This document shows, piece after piece, positions 55,275 to 63,585 of a stretch of 64,000 nucleotides of DNA. Under the pieces are notes generated by a model. It made no database searches, was not told the DNA's origin, and was given only the letters and a program-made list of their open reading frames with translations. This stretch comes from Tepidamorphus gemmatus. GTDB taxonomy: Bacteria; Pseudomonadota; Alphaproteobacteria; Rhizobiales; Tepidamorphaceae. The position numbers and the translations under genes were made by a program. The stretch lies in the NCBI RefSeq assembly GCF_004346195.1, contig NZ_SMAK01000002.1, positions 186,001-250,000 of the forward strand, written 5' to 3'. Position 1 is the stretch's first letter; each line of letters starts with the position of its first letter.

Positions 55275-56198
55275 GTGTCGGACCGCGCCCGTGCCTATCT
55301 CGTTCTCGTCCTTATGCCGATGTTCTTCTCAACCAACATCGTCATCGGGCGCGCGGCGGTTGCCACGGTCGAGCCGTGGACGCTGGCCTTCTGGCGCTGG
55401 GTACTGGCGAGCCTGATCCTGCTGCCCTTCGCCTGGCGGGGCATACGCCTGCACCGGGCGGCGCTGCTTGAGCAATGGCGGCTGATTGCCCTCCTCGGTT
55501 TCCTCGGCATGGTCGTCTGTGGCGGTGGAGTCTATCTGTCGCTGACGTCGACTACGGCGACCAACGGCACGTTGATCTATACCTCCTCGCCGGTGTTCGT
55601 GCTCCTGCTCGAGGCAATCTTTCGCGGCCAGAAGATCGTGCTGCGTCAGGTCGTCGGCATCGTGCTCGCGGTGCTGGGCGTTGTGATGATCGTGCTGCGC
55701 GGCGAGCTTGCCCGCCTGCTGGCGCTCGAGCTCAACATAGGCGATCTCGGAATCGCGCTCGCCGCCTTTGCCTGGGCCGTCTATTCCGTGATTCTCAAGC
55801 GGCCGGTATTCCGGACGCTGCCGACGGTGCCGCTGTTCTTTGCGATCTCGTCGGCAGGGGCGCTGATGCTCCTGCCCTTCATGGCATACGAACTCGTCGG
55901 CACTGGCCGGCTGCCGACCTCCGCCGCTGCGTGGACGAGCATTCTCGGCCTCGCCGTACTGTCATCCGTCCTGCCGTTCCTGGCCTACCAGTACGGCGTC
56001 AAGATCGTCGGGCCGTCAATCACCTCGGTATTCCTCTACTTCCTCCCGGTCTATGGCGTTTCGTTCGCAGCGATCTTTCTCGGCGAGTCATTCCACGCCT
56101 ATCACGCGGCCGGCTTCATCCTGGTGATGGCCGGTGTGGTGCTCGCCACCGCCCCTCTCGACGCGATCAGGGCGCGCCGGACATCCACCGCGGGCTAA
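55275..56198 (+). CDS. DMT-family (EamA) transporter
   Basis: This 307-residue membrane protein has ten helices in two EamA repeats (about 8-145 and 155-300). Typical stretches are [20 protein letters not shown] near the start, [20 protein letters not shown], and [20 protein letters not shown] with GE near residue 270. Family members export amino acids, purines or other metabolites; the substrate here is unknown. The start is the GTG at 55275. Its TAA overlaps the TAG of the convergent rpe gene in the four bases CTAA. Confidence 0.9.
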   Translation: MSDRARAYLVLVLMPMFFSTNIVIGRAAVATVEPWTLAFWRWVLASLILLPFAWRGIRLHRAALLEQWRLIALLGFLGMVVCGGGVYLSLTSTTATNGTLIYTSSPVFVLLLEAIFRGQKIVLRQVVGIVLAVLGVVMIVLRGELARLLALELNIGDLGIALAAFAWAVYSVILKRPVFRTLPTVPLFFAISSAGALMLLPFMAYELVGTGRLPTSAAAWTSILGLAVLSSVLPFLAYQYGVKIVGPSITSVFLYFLPVYGVSFAAIFLGESFHAYHAAGFILVMAGVVLATAPLDAIRARRTSTAG

Positions 56199-56863
56199 CC
56201 GGCCGCAGCGGCGCGGCGGATGGCCTCGATATTGGCCCGGTAGCTGGCGATTCCCTGCCCGCGCAGGACAGCCGACCCCGCAACGAGCACGTCGGCGCCG
56301 GCTGCCACGACCGCTCCGGCGGTCTCCGGCGACACACCGCCATCGACCTCGAGGCGGATGTCGCGATCGCCGATCATCTCGCGGATCCGCCGGATCTTGG
56401 GCAGCATCGCGGGCAGGAACGACTGGCCGCCGAAGCCGGGATTGACGGTCATCACCAGTACCAGGTCGACCGAGTCGATCACATAGTCGAGCGCGCTTTC
56501 GTGGGTGGCGGGATTGAGCGACACTCCTGCCCGGCAGCCGAGATCGCGGATTGCACGCAGCGAGCGCTCGAGGTGCGGACCGGCCTCGGCGTGGATCGTG
56601 ATGATGTCGGCACCGGCGTCGGCGAAGGCGGCCAGATAGGGATCGACCGGGGCGATCATCAGATGAACGTCCAGCGTGCGGTCGGTGACTGGCCGCAGCG
56701 CCTTGACCGCGAGTGGACCGAAGGTGATGTTCGGTACGAAGTGCCCGTCCATCACGTCGACGTGGATCCAGTCGGCGCCGGCCGCGACGAGGTCGCGGAC
56801 CTCCTCGCCCAGCCGGGCGAAATCGGCGGTCAGGATCGAGGGGGCGATGAGCGGCGCTGGCAT
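56195..56863 (-). CDS. rpe: Ribulose-phosphate 3-epimerase
   Basis: Rpe interconverts ribulose-5-phosphate and xylulose-5-phosphate in the pentose phosphate pathway. The 222-residue TIM barrel begins [19 protein letters not shown], followed by [18 protein letters not shown] with the catalytic Asp and metal His, [21 protein letters not shown] and [14 protein letters not shown]. The ATG at 56863 has a clear AAGGAG site; the open frame adds 48 unrelated residues upstream. It overlaps the convergent DMT gene by four bases. Confidence 0.96.
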   Translation of the reverse strand: MPAPLIAPSILTADFARLGEEVRDLVAAGADWIHVDVMDGHFVPNITFGPLAVKALRPVTDRTLDVHLMIAPVDPYLAAFADAGADIITIHAEAGPHLERSLRAIRDLGCRAGVSLNPATHESALDYVIDSVDLVLVMTVNPGFGGQSFLPAMLPKIRRIREMIGDRDIRLEVDGGVSPETAGAVVAAGADVLVAGSAVLRGQGIASYRANIEAIRRAAAAG

Positions 56864-57054
56864 GGGAACTCCTTGGCGGGTGGTCCCGGTTAGACCCTCT
56901 GCCCGGTCGGGAATCAAGCGCCATCGGCAATTTGCGCTCGGCCGATTCCAGCGGTTATCCACCGGTTCTGCACAGGTCTGGCAAACAGGCGTTGCGTAAG
57001 CCGGCAACCAATGTCCAAATTTGCGGCGCGGTGAGCTTGGATGGAACCCTTCAG

Positions 57055-57360
57055 ATGTCGCGCGACGCGGCCGGCCCCGTCGGCATACCCTGGTATCGGC
57101 GACGCGATTACGAACGCATCCTGGCGATCATGACGGATGCCGGGCATATGCCGCGGTCCTACGACAGATGGCGCTACAAGGCCGAGACCCTGGAACAGAG
57201 GCTCCGGGAGAACGGTCTCCAGGCCGTCCGCGCGGTCATCGATCCCAGGGACTTCGCGCGCTGGTGCGCAGCCAATCGTTTCAAGGCCAATGCTCAGGCG
57301 CGCCTGCTCTATGTCGATCAGGGACGCCGGGACGGATCCGGACAGGGTGCATCAGTCTGA
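57055..57360 (+). CDS. Conserved hypothetical small protein
   Basis: This product of about 101 residues has no named family that I can assign. The core reads [20 protein letters not shown], then [20 protein letters not shown] and [20 protein letters not shown]. It is rich in Arg and aromatic residues, has no signal peptide or membrane segment, and is likely cytoplasmic. Similar short proteins occur in related bacteria. The ATG at 57055 is a guess, because a GTG at 57031 or an ATG at 56932 is also in frame. It overlaps the convergent TRAP-type gene by 9 bases. Confidence 0.65.
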   Translation: MSRDAAGPVGIPWYRRRDYERILAIMTDAGHMPRSYDRWRYKAETLEQRLRENGLQAVRAVIDPRDFARWCAANRFKANAQARLLYVDQGRRDGSGQGASV

Positions 57361-58395
57361 GCCCGTGTTGGGCGTAGCCGAGGCTTCGACCAGTCCCAGA
57401 CGCTCAAGGAAGGCGCGATGGCTGGCGGCCACCGCGGCAGCATCGGCTGAACGGGTTGCCCACGCGTCGAACACCGACAGCGAGAGCCGACGCAACCGTT
57501 CGCGCGAGGCTTTCGACATCTCCAGGAGGACGGCGCCGCGACGAGCAACCTCGCTGCGGGCGGCAACCTCCGCAGCCCGGAACCCCTGCCGCTGGCGGAC
57601 GGCGAACTCGGCCGCCTTGCGCTCGAACAGATCGCGCGCGGCAGGCGACAGGCGCTCCCAGGTCGAGGCCGAGACGGTCAGGTCGAGGAGCGGCATGGAA
57701 TGCCCCGCCCGCACCGCGAACCGACCCTCGCGATACAGGCCGGCAGCAAGATTGGCGGCGAGCGTCGACCAGTCGGCGCCGTCGATGCGCCCGGCCTCGA
57801 GCGCCTGCACGGTGTCGCGGCCGCCGAGCTGGACGAGTGTGACGCCGGCGCGATCGAGCAGATCGCCGACAGGACCGCGCGAAGCCCTGATCCGGCGGCC
57901 GGCGAGATCGGCCAGAATGCTGGCCGGACGGATCATCACCAGCCACTCCTCCGGCCAGTGGACGAAGGTCACCAGGCGGGCGCCGTGCCGGGCATAGATC
58001 TCGCGCCCGAGCTCCAGGCCGCCGCCCTCGCTGATCCAGCGGTCGCGCGTGTCGGCATCGGGATAGAGCGCCAGCGTGTCGCCGAGGAGAGCGAATGCCG
58101 GGTCTCTCGCTGCGAAATAGGCCGGCGAGGCATAATGTCCGTCGAGAAGGCCGGATGCCATCGCATCGAATGTCTGGTCGGGCGCCGCCAGGCGCGCCGG
58201 GGCGACGATCTCGATGTCGATTTCGCTGCCAGATGCCGCGCGAAGATCGTCGGCGAATGCCTTGAGGCCAGTCATGGCGACCGAGTCGGGCCCGTCGAAG
58301 ACCTGGATACGCAGAGGCTCGCAGTGCAGGCTGGTGGCCGCGGCTGTACAGCCCGCCAGAACCAGACCCATGATGCGCAGGCGACGCGAGACCAT
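57352..58395 (-). CDS. TRAP-type (DctP-like) substrate-binding lipoprotein
   Basis: This 347-residue binding protein has a lipobox in its signal peptide (GLVLAGC), so it is probably lipidated and membrane-tethered. DctP-type features include ASGSEIDIEIVAPARL, YASPAYFAARDPAFALLGD, RPASILADLAGRRIRASRGP and GRDTVQALEAGRIDGADWS, plus LSPAARDLFERKAAEFAVRQ near the end. No DctQ or DctM membrane genes are adjacent, so it is an orphan or works with components elsewhere. It precedes the znu genes on the other side but is not clearly linked to them. Confidence 0.82.
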   Translation of the reverse strand: MVSRRLRIMGLVLAGCTAAATSLHCEPLRIQVFDGPDSVAMTGLKAFADDLRAASGSEIDIEIVAPARLAAPDQTFDAMASGLLDGHYASPAYFAARDPAFALLGDTLALYPDADTRDRWISEGGGLELGREIYARHGARLVTFVHWPEEWLVMIRPASILADLAGRRIRASRGPVGDLLDRAGVTLVQLGGRDTVQALEAGRIDGADWSTLAANLAAGLYREGRFAVRAGHSMPLLDLTVSASTWERLSPAARDLFERKAAEFAVRQRQGFRAAEVAARSEVARRGAVLLEMSKASRERLRRLSLSVFDAWATRSADAAAVAASHRAFLERLGLVEASATPNTGSD

Positions 58396-58448
58396 CGGCG
58401 GCTCCAGATGTACGGGAGAACCGTCCTTGCCCGCCACGGCGGTCCGGG

Positions 58449-59264
58449 TCAACCGGCCGCGCGGCGGCGCAGACCGTCGCGCAGGCCGGCGGCTACGAGC
58501 GAGATCAGGAACAGGGCGAACGCCGCGGTCACGATGGAGGGACCGGCCGGCGTGTCGGCGATCCACGAGGCATTCAGCCCCGCAACGACCGCCAGAACCC
58601 CGATCGCCGCGGCGCCGACCGCCATGCGCTCCGGCGTCGCGGCGAACGCCCGGCTGGCAGCGGCCGGAATGATCAGCAGCGATGTGACCAGCAGGATCCC
58701 GACGATCTTCATGGCAATCGCGACGACCACGGCGAGCAGCACGACATAGACAATCTCGACGAAGCCGACATTGACGCCCTCCGCACGTGCGAGATCCCGA
58801 TCGACTGTGGCCGCCACCAGCGGCCGCCAGACGGCCGTCAGCACCGCAAGCACGGCCACGGCTCCGATGCCGATCGTGTAAACATCGGCGGGTCCGACCG
58901 CCAGGACGTCTCCGAACAGGTAGCCCATGAGGTCGATCCTGACCCAGGTCATAAAACCGATAACGACGAGGCCGATCGATAGTGCCGCATGCGAGAGGAT
59001 GCCGAGCAGCGTATCGGCCGCGACCCTGACAGCACGCAACAGTCCAACGAGCAGGAGTGCGACGAGGAGCGTCACCGCAAAGACGCCGGCCGTCGGACCA
59101 GCGCCGAGCGCAATGCCGAGCGCGACGCCGAGCAGCGCAGCATGAGCAGTGGTGTCGCCGAAATAGGCCATGCGTCGCCAGACGATGAAGCACCCGAGCG
59201 GACAGGCGACCAGCGCGACGCCGATGCCGGCGAGCATCGCGCGCAGGAAGAAGTCATCCAGCAT
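58449..59264 (-). CDS. znuB: Zinc ABC transporter permease
   Basis: This 271-residue ABC-3 family permease has about eight membrane helices. It begins DDFFLRAMLAGIGVALVACP and continues with GCFIVWRRMAYFGDTTAHAA, the diagnostic first region of zinc/manganese permeases. Later stretches include GYLFGDVLAVGPADVYTIG and AMKIVGILLVTSLLIIPAAA. The ATG at 59264 overlaps the znuC stop by 11 bases. The adjacent ATPase and binding protein genes make the zinc assignment firm. Confidence 0.94.
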   Translation of the reverse strand: MLDDFFLRAMLAGIGVALVACPLGCFIVWRRMAYFGDTTAHAALLGVALGIALGAGPTAGVFAVTLLVALLLVGLLRAVRVAADTLLGILSHAALSIGLVVIGFMTWVRIDLMGYLFGDVLAVGPADVYTIGIGAVAVLAVLTAVWRPLVAATVDRDLARAEGVNVGFVEIVYVVLLAVVVAIAMKIVGILLVTSLLIIPAAASRAFAATPERMAVGAAAIGVLAVVAGLNASWIADTPAGPSIVTAAFALFLISLVAAGLRDGLRRRAAG

Positions 59265-60129
59265 CAAGCCGCTCCCTTGCCGGTCGGTCAGGTGCCGCCG
59301 CGCGATCGCCGGCCGAAGTCGGACCGTCGTCGGCGTGGCGGCCGTCATGGTCGTGGTGGTGATGGCGGTGCCGATCAGCCTCGATCACGGCGCCGGACGG
59401 ATCGTGGCGATGATCGTGGCTGTGCGGATAGACCGCCAGCGCGTCAGCAGCCCCCGGTCCGAACATCCGCAGATATTCGGGGTTGCGCGAGACGTCGCGC
59501 GGCACGCCGGTACAGCACACGTGACCGGCAAGACAGAGCACGCGGTCGGTCGCGCGCATGACGACGTGGAGATCGTGGCTGACCATCAGCACACCGCAGC
59601 CGAGGCTGTCGCGCAGCCCGGCGATCAGCTGGTAGAGATCGAGCTGACCGGAGAAGTCGACACTCTGCACCGGTTCGTCGAGGACGAGCAGGTCCGGAGA
59701 GCCGAGCAACGCCCGTGCGATCAGTACGCGCTGCATCTCCCCCCCCGACAGCACCTGTACCGGCCTTCCGGTCAGGTGGTCTACCCCGGTCCGGGCGAGC
59801 GCGGCCGAGACGGCTTCCGGGCTGGCGCGGCGGACCAGCGTCATCAGGCGCGACACGGTGAGCGGCATGGTCCGGTCGATGGCGAGACGTTGCGGCACAT
59901 AACCGATCCGCAGGCCCGGCCGCCGCTCAACGCTACCGGCATTGATTCGCTCGATACCGATGAGAGCCTTGATGAGGGTCGTCTTGCCGCCGCCATTGGG
60001 ACCGACGATCGAAACGATCTCGCCCGTGCCGACCTCCAGATCGACGCCACGGACGAGCCAACGGGAATCCCGCCTGACGCCGAGATTCCGGCAGGCGACG
60101 AGCGGGCCATGTGGCAGGGGGCTGTTCAT
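59254..60129 (-). CDS. znuC: Zinc ABC transporter ATPase with His-rich tail
   Basis: This 291-residue ATPase powers zinc import. Walker A is VGPNGGGKTTLIKALIG near residue 50, the signature LSGGEMQRVLIARALL, and Walker B LLVLDEPVQSVDFSG. The C-terminal 50 residues are His-rich (PHSHDHRHD, later RHRHHHHDHDGRH), likely able to hold zinc. The ATG at 60129 is preferred because an ATG at 60168 would leave almost no room between the Zur-like operator and the start. It is coupled to znuB and divergent from znuA. Confidence 0.93.
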   Translation of the reverse strand: MNSPLPHGPLVACRNLGVRRDSRWLVRGVDLEVGTGEIVSIVGPNGGGKTTLIKALIGIERINAGSVERRPGLRIGYVPQRLAIDRTMPLTVSRLMTLVRRASPEAVSAALARTGVDHLTGRPVQVLSGGEMQRVLIARALLGSPDLLVLDEPVQSVDFSGQLDLYQLIAGLRDSLGCGVLMVSHDLHVVMRATDRVLCLAGHVCCTGVPRDVSRNPEYLRMFGPGAADALAVYPHSHDHRHDPSGAVIEADRHRHHHHDHDGRHADDGPTSAGDRAAAPDRPARERLDAG

Positions 60130-60172
60130 GCGGAGTTGCGCGGACACCGGGCGGCCGGACTGGATCATGGGT

Positions 60173-60205
60173 TGTTATACAGTAACATATGCAATACTAT
60201 AACAT
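60173..60205. promoter_or_regulatory. Double Zur-like operator between znuC and znuA
   Basis: Two adjacent AT-rich palindromes lie in the divergent gap: TGTTATACAGTAACA (60173-60187) and ATGCAATACTATAACAT (60189-60205, one half imperfect). They resemble the alphaproteobacterial Zur box built on TGTTATA and TATAACA half-sites. Their position lets one repressor control both directions under zinc sufficiency. No zur gene is in the window. Confidence 0.75.
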
Positions 60206-60236
60206 CATCCCGTGCTGGCCGCATCCGGAGTTTCAC

Positions 60237-61256
60237 ATGCCCCGTCGACACGCCCGATTGATCCTTCCTGCCTTGCTGATCGCCGCCTTGGCGCCGGCAG
60301 CAAATGCCGATGGGCCTGAGGTCGTTGCCTCGATCAAGCCGGTGCACTCGCTCGTCGCCGCGGTGATGGGCGACCTCGGCAAACCCTCCCTGCTCGTCGC
60401 CGGGGCCGATTCGCCCCACACCTACGCCATGAAACCGTCGGAGGCAGCCGCCCTGTCGCGCGCCTCGATCGTGTTCTGGATCGGAGAGGAACTGGAAACG
60501 TTTCTGGCCCAGCCGATCGCCAATCTCGGGGCCAACGCGCGAAGTGTCGCGCTGATCGAGAGCCCTGGCCTGACCGTTATGACGTATGACGACGCCGACG
60601 GCGACGAGGCGGGGCACCACGACCACGGCGGGCACGGCCACAGCCACGGGCATGACCATGACGACGACCATGCGCACGAGCATGACGAGGGACACGCCCA
60701 CGGCGATGCGGTGCATTCGGACCATCGTCACGAGGGGGCGGATCCGCATGTGTGGCTCGACCCGCGCAATGCGATCGCGATGGTCCGGCGCATTGCCGCG
60801 ACGCTCGCCGAGGCGGATCCGGAACATGCAGACAGCTACCATGCCAACGCGGAGGCGCTGATCGAGCGCCTGCACGAGCTCGAACACGACATTGCGGCGC
60901 GGCTGTCGCCCTATCGGGACGTCCCCTATCTGACGATGCATGAGGCCTTCCGGTACTTCGACGCCCGGTTCGGCCTGAATGGCCAGGGTGCGATCACCGT
61001 GAACCCGGAGCAACAGCCGAGCGCGCGGCGTCTCGGCGAGCTGCGCGCGACGATCGGCCGGTTCGAGCGGCTCTGCATCTTCGCCGAACCGCAGTTCCCG
61101 CCGAGGCTCGTCGATGTCATCGTGGAAGGAACGGCGGCTCGGACCGGCACGCTCGATCCCCTGGGGGCCGAGCTCGAACCGGGACCTGACCTCTATTTCG
61201 AGCTGCTTCGACTGAACAGCAACAGTTTCGCCGAGTGCTTTGCCGCGACGATGTAG
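60237..61256 (+). CDS. znuA: Zinc ABC transporter substrate-binding protein
   Basis: This 339-residue periplasmic protein captures zinc for ZnuBC. The signal peptide is residues 1-25 (ALAPAANA), followed by ASIKPVHSLVAAVMGDLG and the first zinc His in ADSPHTYAMKPSEA. A long His/Asp-rich loop lies between about residues 125 and 165 (HGGHGHSHGHDHDDDHAH), then DPHVWLDPRNA and the catalytic-type TMHEAFRYFDARFGL. The ATG at 60237 has a GGAG site; an ATG at 60189 lies inside the Zur-like operator and is not the start. Confidence 0.95.
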   Translation: MPRRHARLILPALLIAALAPAANADGPEVVASIKPVHSLVAAVMGDLGKPSLLVAGADSPHTYAMKPSEAAALSRASIVFWIGEELETFLAQPIANLGANARSVALIESPGLTVMTYDDADGDEAGHHDHGGHGHSHGHDHDDDHAHEHDEGHAHGDAVHSDHRHEGADPHVWLDPRNAIAMVRRIAATLAEADPEHADSYHANAEALIERLHELEHDIAARLSPYRDVPYLTMHEAFRYFDARFGLNGQGAITVNPEQQPSARRLGELRATIGRFERLCIFAEPQFPPRLVDVIVEGTAARTGTLDPLGAELEPGPDLYFELLRLNSNSFAECFAATM

Positions 61257-61322
61257 CGGCAGAACTTCCGACAGGCGAAAACATGATTGCGAACCCATGC
61301 TGACGCAATTAAAGAGCGAGGC

Positions 61323-62291
61323 ATGGGTGCATCCTCCCGTGACCTCGCCAGCCGGATCTCGCTTCGCCAGCTCCGCGTGATCGCTGCCATCGCCGATCAC
61401 GGGTCGATACGGCTCGCAGCCCAGAGTCTCAATGTCACGCAACCGACCGCGACAAAGGCACTGAAGGAGGCCGAACAGGTTCTCGGGGCGGCCTTGTTCA
61501 CGCGCACCAACCGGGGCGTCGTGCCGACGGCCATCGGCGAGGCGGTGTGCCGGCGCGCCCGTCTGGTGCTGGCAGAGCTGCGCCACGCCGCCGAGGAAGT
61601 CAGCGATCTCAAGGAAGGACGCGGCGGGCGCGTTTGTGTCGGCTCGCTGCTGGCCGCATCGGCCCGGCTCCTGCCCGAGGCAATCGCGCGGTTGCGGCGG
61701 ACCCGGCCAGGAGTTTCGGTGCAGGTGGTCGAGGGCACCAACGACGTGCTGATGCCTGCATTGCGGATCGGCCAGCTCGATCTGGTCGTCGGACGACTGT
61801 CGGAATTCCGGGAGCGCACGGCGCTGCGTCAGGAGATTCTCTATGACGAGATCACCTGCCTCACGGTCCGGCCCGGGCATCCGATCCTCGGCCGACCGGA
61901 CCTGACGCTGAAGGATACGCTCGCGTGGGACTTCATCCTGCCACGGCCGGAAACGACCCTGCGCCGGCAGCTCGAGAAGGCCTTTCACGACGAGGGTCTG
62001 GAGCCCCCGGCAGCCCGTATCGAATCCGTCTCCGTGCTGACCAACCGCCACCTCGCCATGGAGACCGACGCGATCTCCGTCTGGCCGCATCAGGTCGTTC
62101 GCCGCGACCTGCTCGACGGGCGGCTGGTGCGGCTCCCGCTGCAGCTGTGGCAGGCGTCCGGGCCAGTTGGCGTCAGCCTGCGCGCGACCGGGCCGACCAG
62201 TCCCGCCGCGGCCGCGATGCTGGATGAGCTGCGGGCGGTCGCCGCCGCGATCCGGGAGGAACGGCGTGGTGACGTGATATTCATGGAATGA
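61323..62291 (+). CDS. LysR-family transcriptional regulator
   Basis: This 322-residue regulator has an N-terminal helix-turn-helix (ISLRQLRVIAAIADHGSIRL, then AAQSLNVTQPTATKALKEAE) and a LysR substrate-binding domain (about 95-300; GRVCVGSLLAASARLLPEAI, QLDLVVGRLSEF). It resembles the PcaQ/GbpR group that controls aromatic and sugar catabolism. The ATG at 61323 has a GAGCGAGG site; a TTG at 61287 is also in frame. It precedes the 3-hydroxyanthranilate genes on the same strand and may regulate them. A strong palindrome spans its stop codon. Confidence 0.92.
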   Translation: MGASSRDLASRISLRQLRVIAAIADHGSIRLAAQSLNVTQPTATKALKEAEQVLGAALFTRTNRGVVPTAIGEAVCRRARLVLAELRHAAEEVSDLKEGRGGRVCVGSLLAASARLLPEAIARLRRTRPGVSVQVVEGTNDVLMPALRIGQLDLVVGRLSEFRERTALRQEILYDEITCLTVRPGHPILGRPDLTLKDTLAWDFILPRPETTLRRQLEKAFHDEGLEPPAARIESVSVLTNRHLAMETDAISVWPHQVVRRDLLDGRLVRLPLQLWQASGPVGVSLRATGPTSPAAAAMLDELRAVAAAIREERRGDVIFME

Positions 62292-62296
62292 ATATC
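62276..62296. promoter_or_regulatory. Perfect 9-base inverted repeat before the hydroxyanthranilate operon
   Basis: GATATTCAT-GGA-ATGAATATC, with perfect 9-base arms and a 3-base centre, overlaps the last codons and stop of the LysR gene and lies about 110 bases before the RidA-like gene. It is AT-rich without a following T-run, so it is more likely an operator than a terminator. Confidence 0.6.
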
Positions 62297-62407
62297 CAGA
62301 TCGAGTAAATTCACTGTTCCGGCATATCGGTCGGTGTCATCCTTTCGCTCGGTCGGCCCTGTCGGACGAGTGCCGGCGGCCGCCCAGCGCAGATATCGGC
62401 AACGGTC

Positions 62408-62866
62408 ATGAGCGAGGCATCCGCCGGACGTCTGATACCTGGCAAACCCCGGCCCCGCGGCCGCTATCCGCATGTCAAGCGGGCCGGTGATTTCCTGTTC
62501 GTCTCGGGAACCACCGCCCGGCGGCCCGACAATTCCATTGCGGGCGCCGAGGAGGACGAGATGGGCACCCGCCGGCTCGACATCCGCGTACAGACACGTG
62601 CGGTGATCGAGAACATCCGCGACATCCTCGCCGCCGAGGGGGCCGGGCTCGAGGACATCGTCGAGATCACCGCCTATTTGGTCAGCATGAACGACTTCGG
62701 CGGCTTCAACGAAGCCTACGCCGAGTATTTCGACTATTCGGGCCCGTCGCGGGCGACGGTTGCCGTCCACCAGCTCGCCCATCCCAACCTGCTGGTCGAG
62801 CTCAAGGCTACAGCCTACAAGCCGCGCCCGCATCCCGCCCCACCTGCCACGAGGGACGAGCCATGA
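62408..62866 (+). CDS. amnD: RidA-family 2-aminomuconate deaminase-like protein
   Basis: This 152-residue RidA/YjgF-fold protein is probably 2-aminomuconate deaminase of the kynurenine/2-nitrobenzoate route. It shows [36 protein letters not shown], the trimer-core segment [20 protein letters not shown] and the substrate Arg in [10 protein letters not shown]. The extra N-terminal segment and the RRPDN stretch separate it from generic RidA. Its stop overlaps the ATG of the 3-hydroxyanthranilate dioxygenase gene in ATGA, which supports the pathway call. Confidence 0.85.
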   Translation: MSEASAGRLIPGKPRPRGRYPHVKRAGDFLFVSGTTARRPDNSIAGAEEDEMGTRRLDIRVQTRAVIENIRDILAAEGAGLEDIVEITAYLVSMNDFGGFNEAYAEYFDYSGPSRATVAVHQLAHPNLLVELKATAYKPRPHPAPPATRDEP

Positions 62867-63417
62867 ACGTGCATCCCGCGCTGAAACCCTTCAATTTCCA
62901 AGCCTGGATCCGGGAGAACGAGCATCTGCTGAAGCCGCCGGTCGGCAACAAGCACCTGTTCGACAACAAGACCAACATGATCGTGATGATCGTCGGCGGG
63001 CCGAACCGCCGGACCGACTTCCACGATGACCCGGTCGAGGAGTTCTTCTACCAGCTCAAGGGGGACATGATCCTGAAGGTCGCCGAGGGCGGGCGGATCT
63101 ATGACGTGCCGATCCGCGAGGGCGAGGTGTTCATGCTGCCCGCGCATTTCCGCCATTCGCCGCAGCGTCCGCAGACCGGGTCGATCGGCCTCGTGGTGGA
63201 AAGCCCCCGCACTCCCGACATGAAGGACGGCTTCGAGTGGTACTGCTTCGCGTGCGGCGCGCTCGTCCACCGCGTCGAGGTCGAGGTCAAGGACATCGTC
63301 AAGGACCTGCCGCCGCTCTACGAGGCCTTCTACGCCGACGAGGCGGCACGCACCTGCCCGAACTGCGGCGCGATCCATCCCGGCAAGACGCCGCCCGAGG
63401 GCTGGGCGGAGATCTGA
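62863..63417 (+). CDS. nbaC: 3-hydroxyanthranilate 3,4-dioxygenase
   Basis: This 184-residue cupin opens the ring of 3-hydroxyanthranilate to aminocarboxymuconate semialdehyde. Likely iron ligands are His54 and Glu60 ([12 protein letters not shown]) and His98 ([10 protein letters not shown]), matching known bacterial enzymes with a small offset. Two CxxC pairs (YCFACG near residue 128 and TCPNCG near residue 168) form the C-terminal rubredoxin-like metal site of the bacterial type. It is coupled to the RidA-like gene and followed by the decarboxylase gene. Confidence 0.95.
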   Translation: MNVHPALKPFNFQAWIRENEHLLKPPVGNKHLFDNKTNMIVMIVGGPNRRTDFHDDPVEEFFYQLKGDMILKVAEGGRIYDVPIREGEVFMLPAHFRHSPQRPQTGSIGLVVESPRTPDMKDGFEWYCFACGALVHRVEVEVKDIVKDLPPLYEAFYADEAARTCPNCGAIHPGKTPPEGWAEI

Positions 63418-63505
63418 CGTGGTGGTCGCCGCTTCGCCACTCCCTCATCGCGGAGGGCACTGTCGCGCCCCGGGCTCGGGAGGGAGCGAGCGACAAAGCC
63501 GCCAC

Positions 63506-63543
63506 GATCCCGGCCCGTCGTTGTGAGATGGCCGGGATGACGC
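63506..63543 (-). repeat. Intergenic palindromic repeat, partial copy 3
   Basis: On the minus strand it reads GCGTCATCCCGGCCATCTCA and ends GACGGGCCGGGATC. It shares the GCGTCATCCCGG end and a CCGGGATC end with copies 1 and 2 but has a different centre. It lies between nbaC and the decarboxylase gene. Confidence 0.55.
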
Positions 63544-63585
63544 AGTCGCAGGTCCGCTACCGGTGCAGTCACGACAGGCCACCCC

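Noticed and set aside
60189-60236. Upstream ATG of znuA as true start
   Set aside because: It lies inside the Zur-like operator, gives no signal peptide at the N-terminus and has no ribosome site, unlike the ATG at 60237.
62276-62296. Intrinsic terminator after the LysR gene
   Set aside because: The stem is AT-rich and has no downstream T-tract; operator function is more likely.
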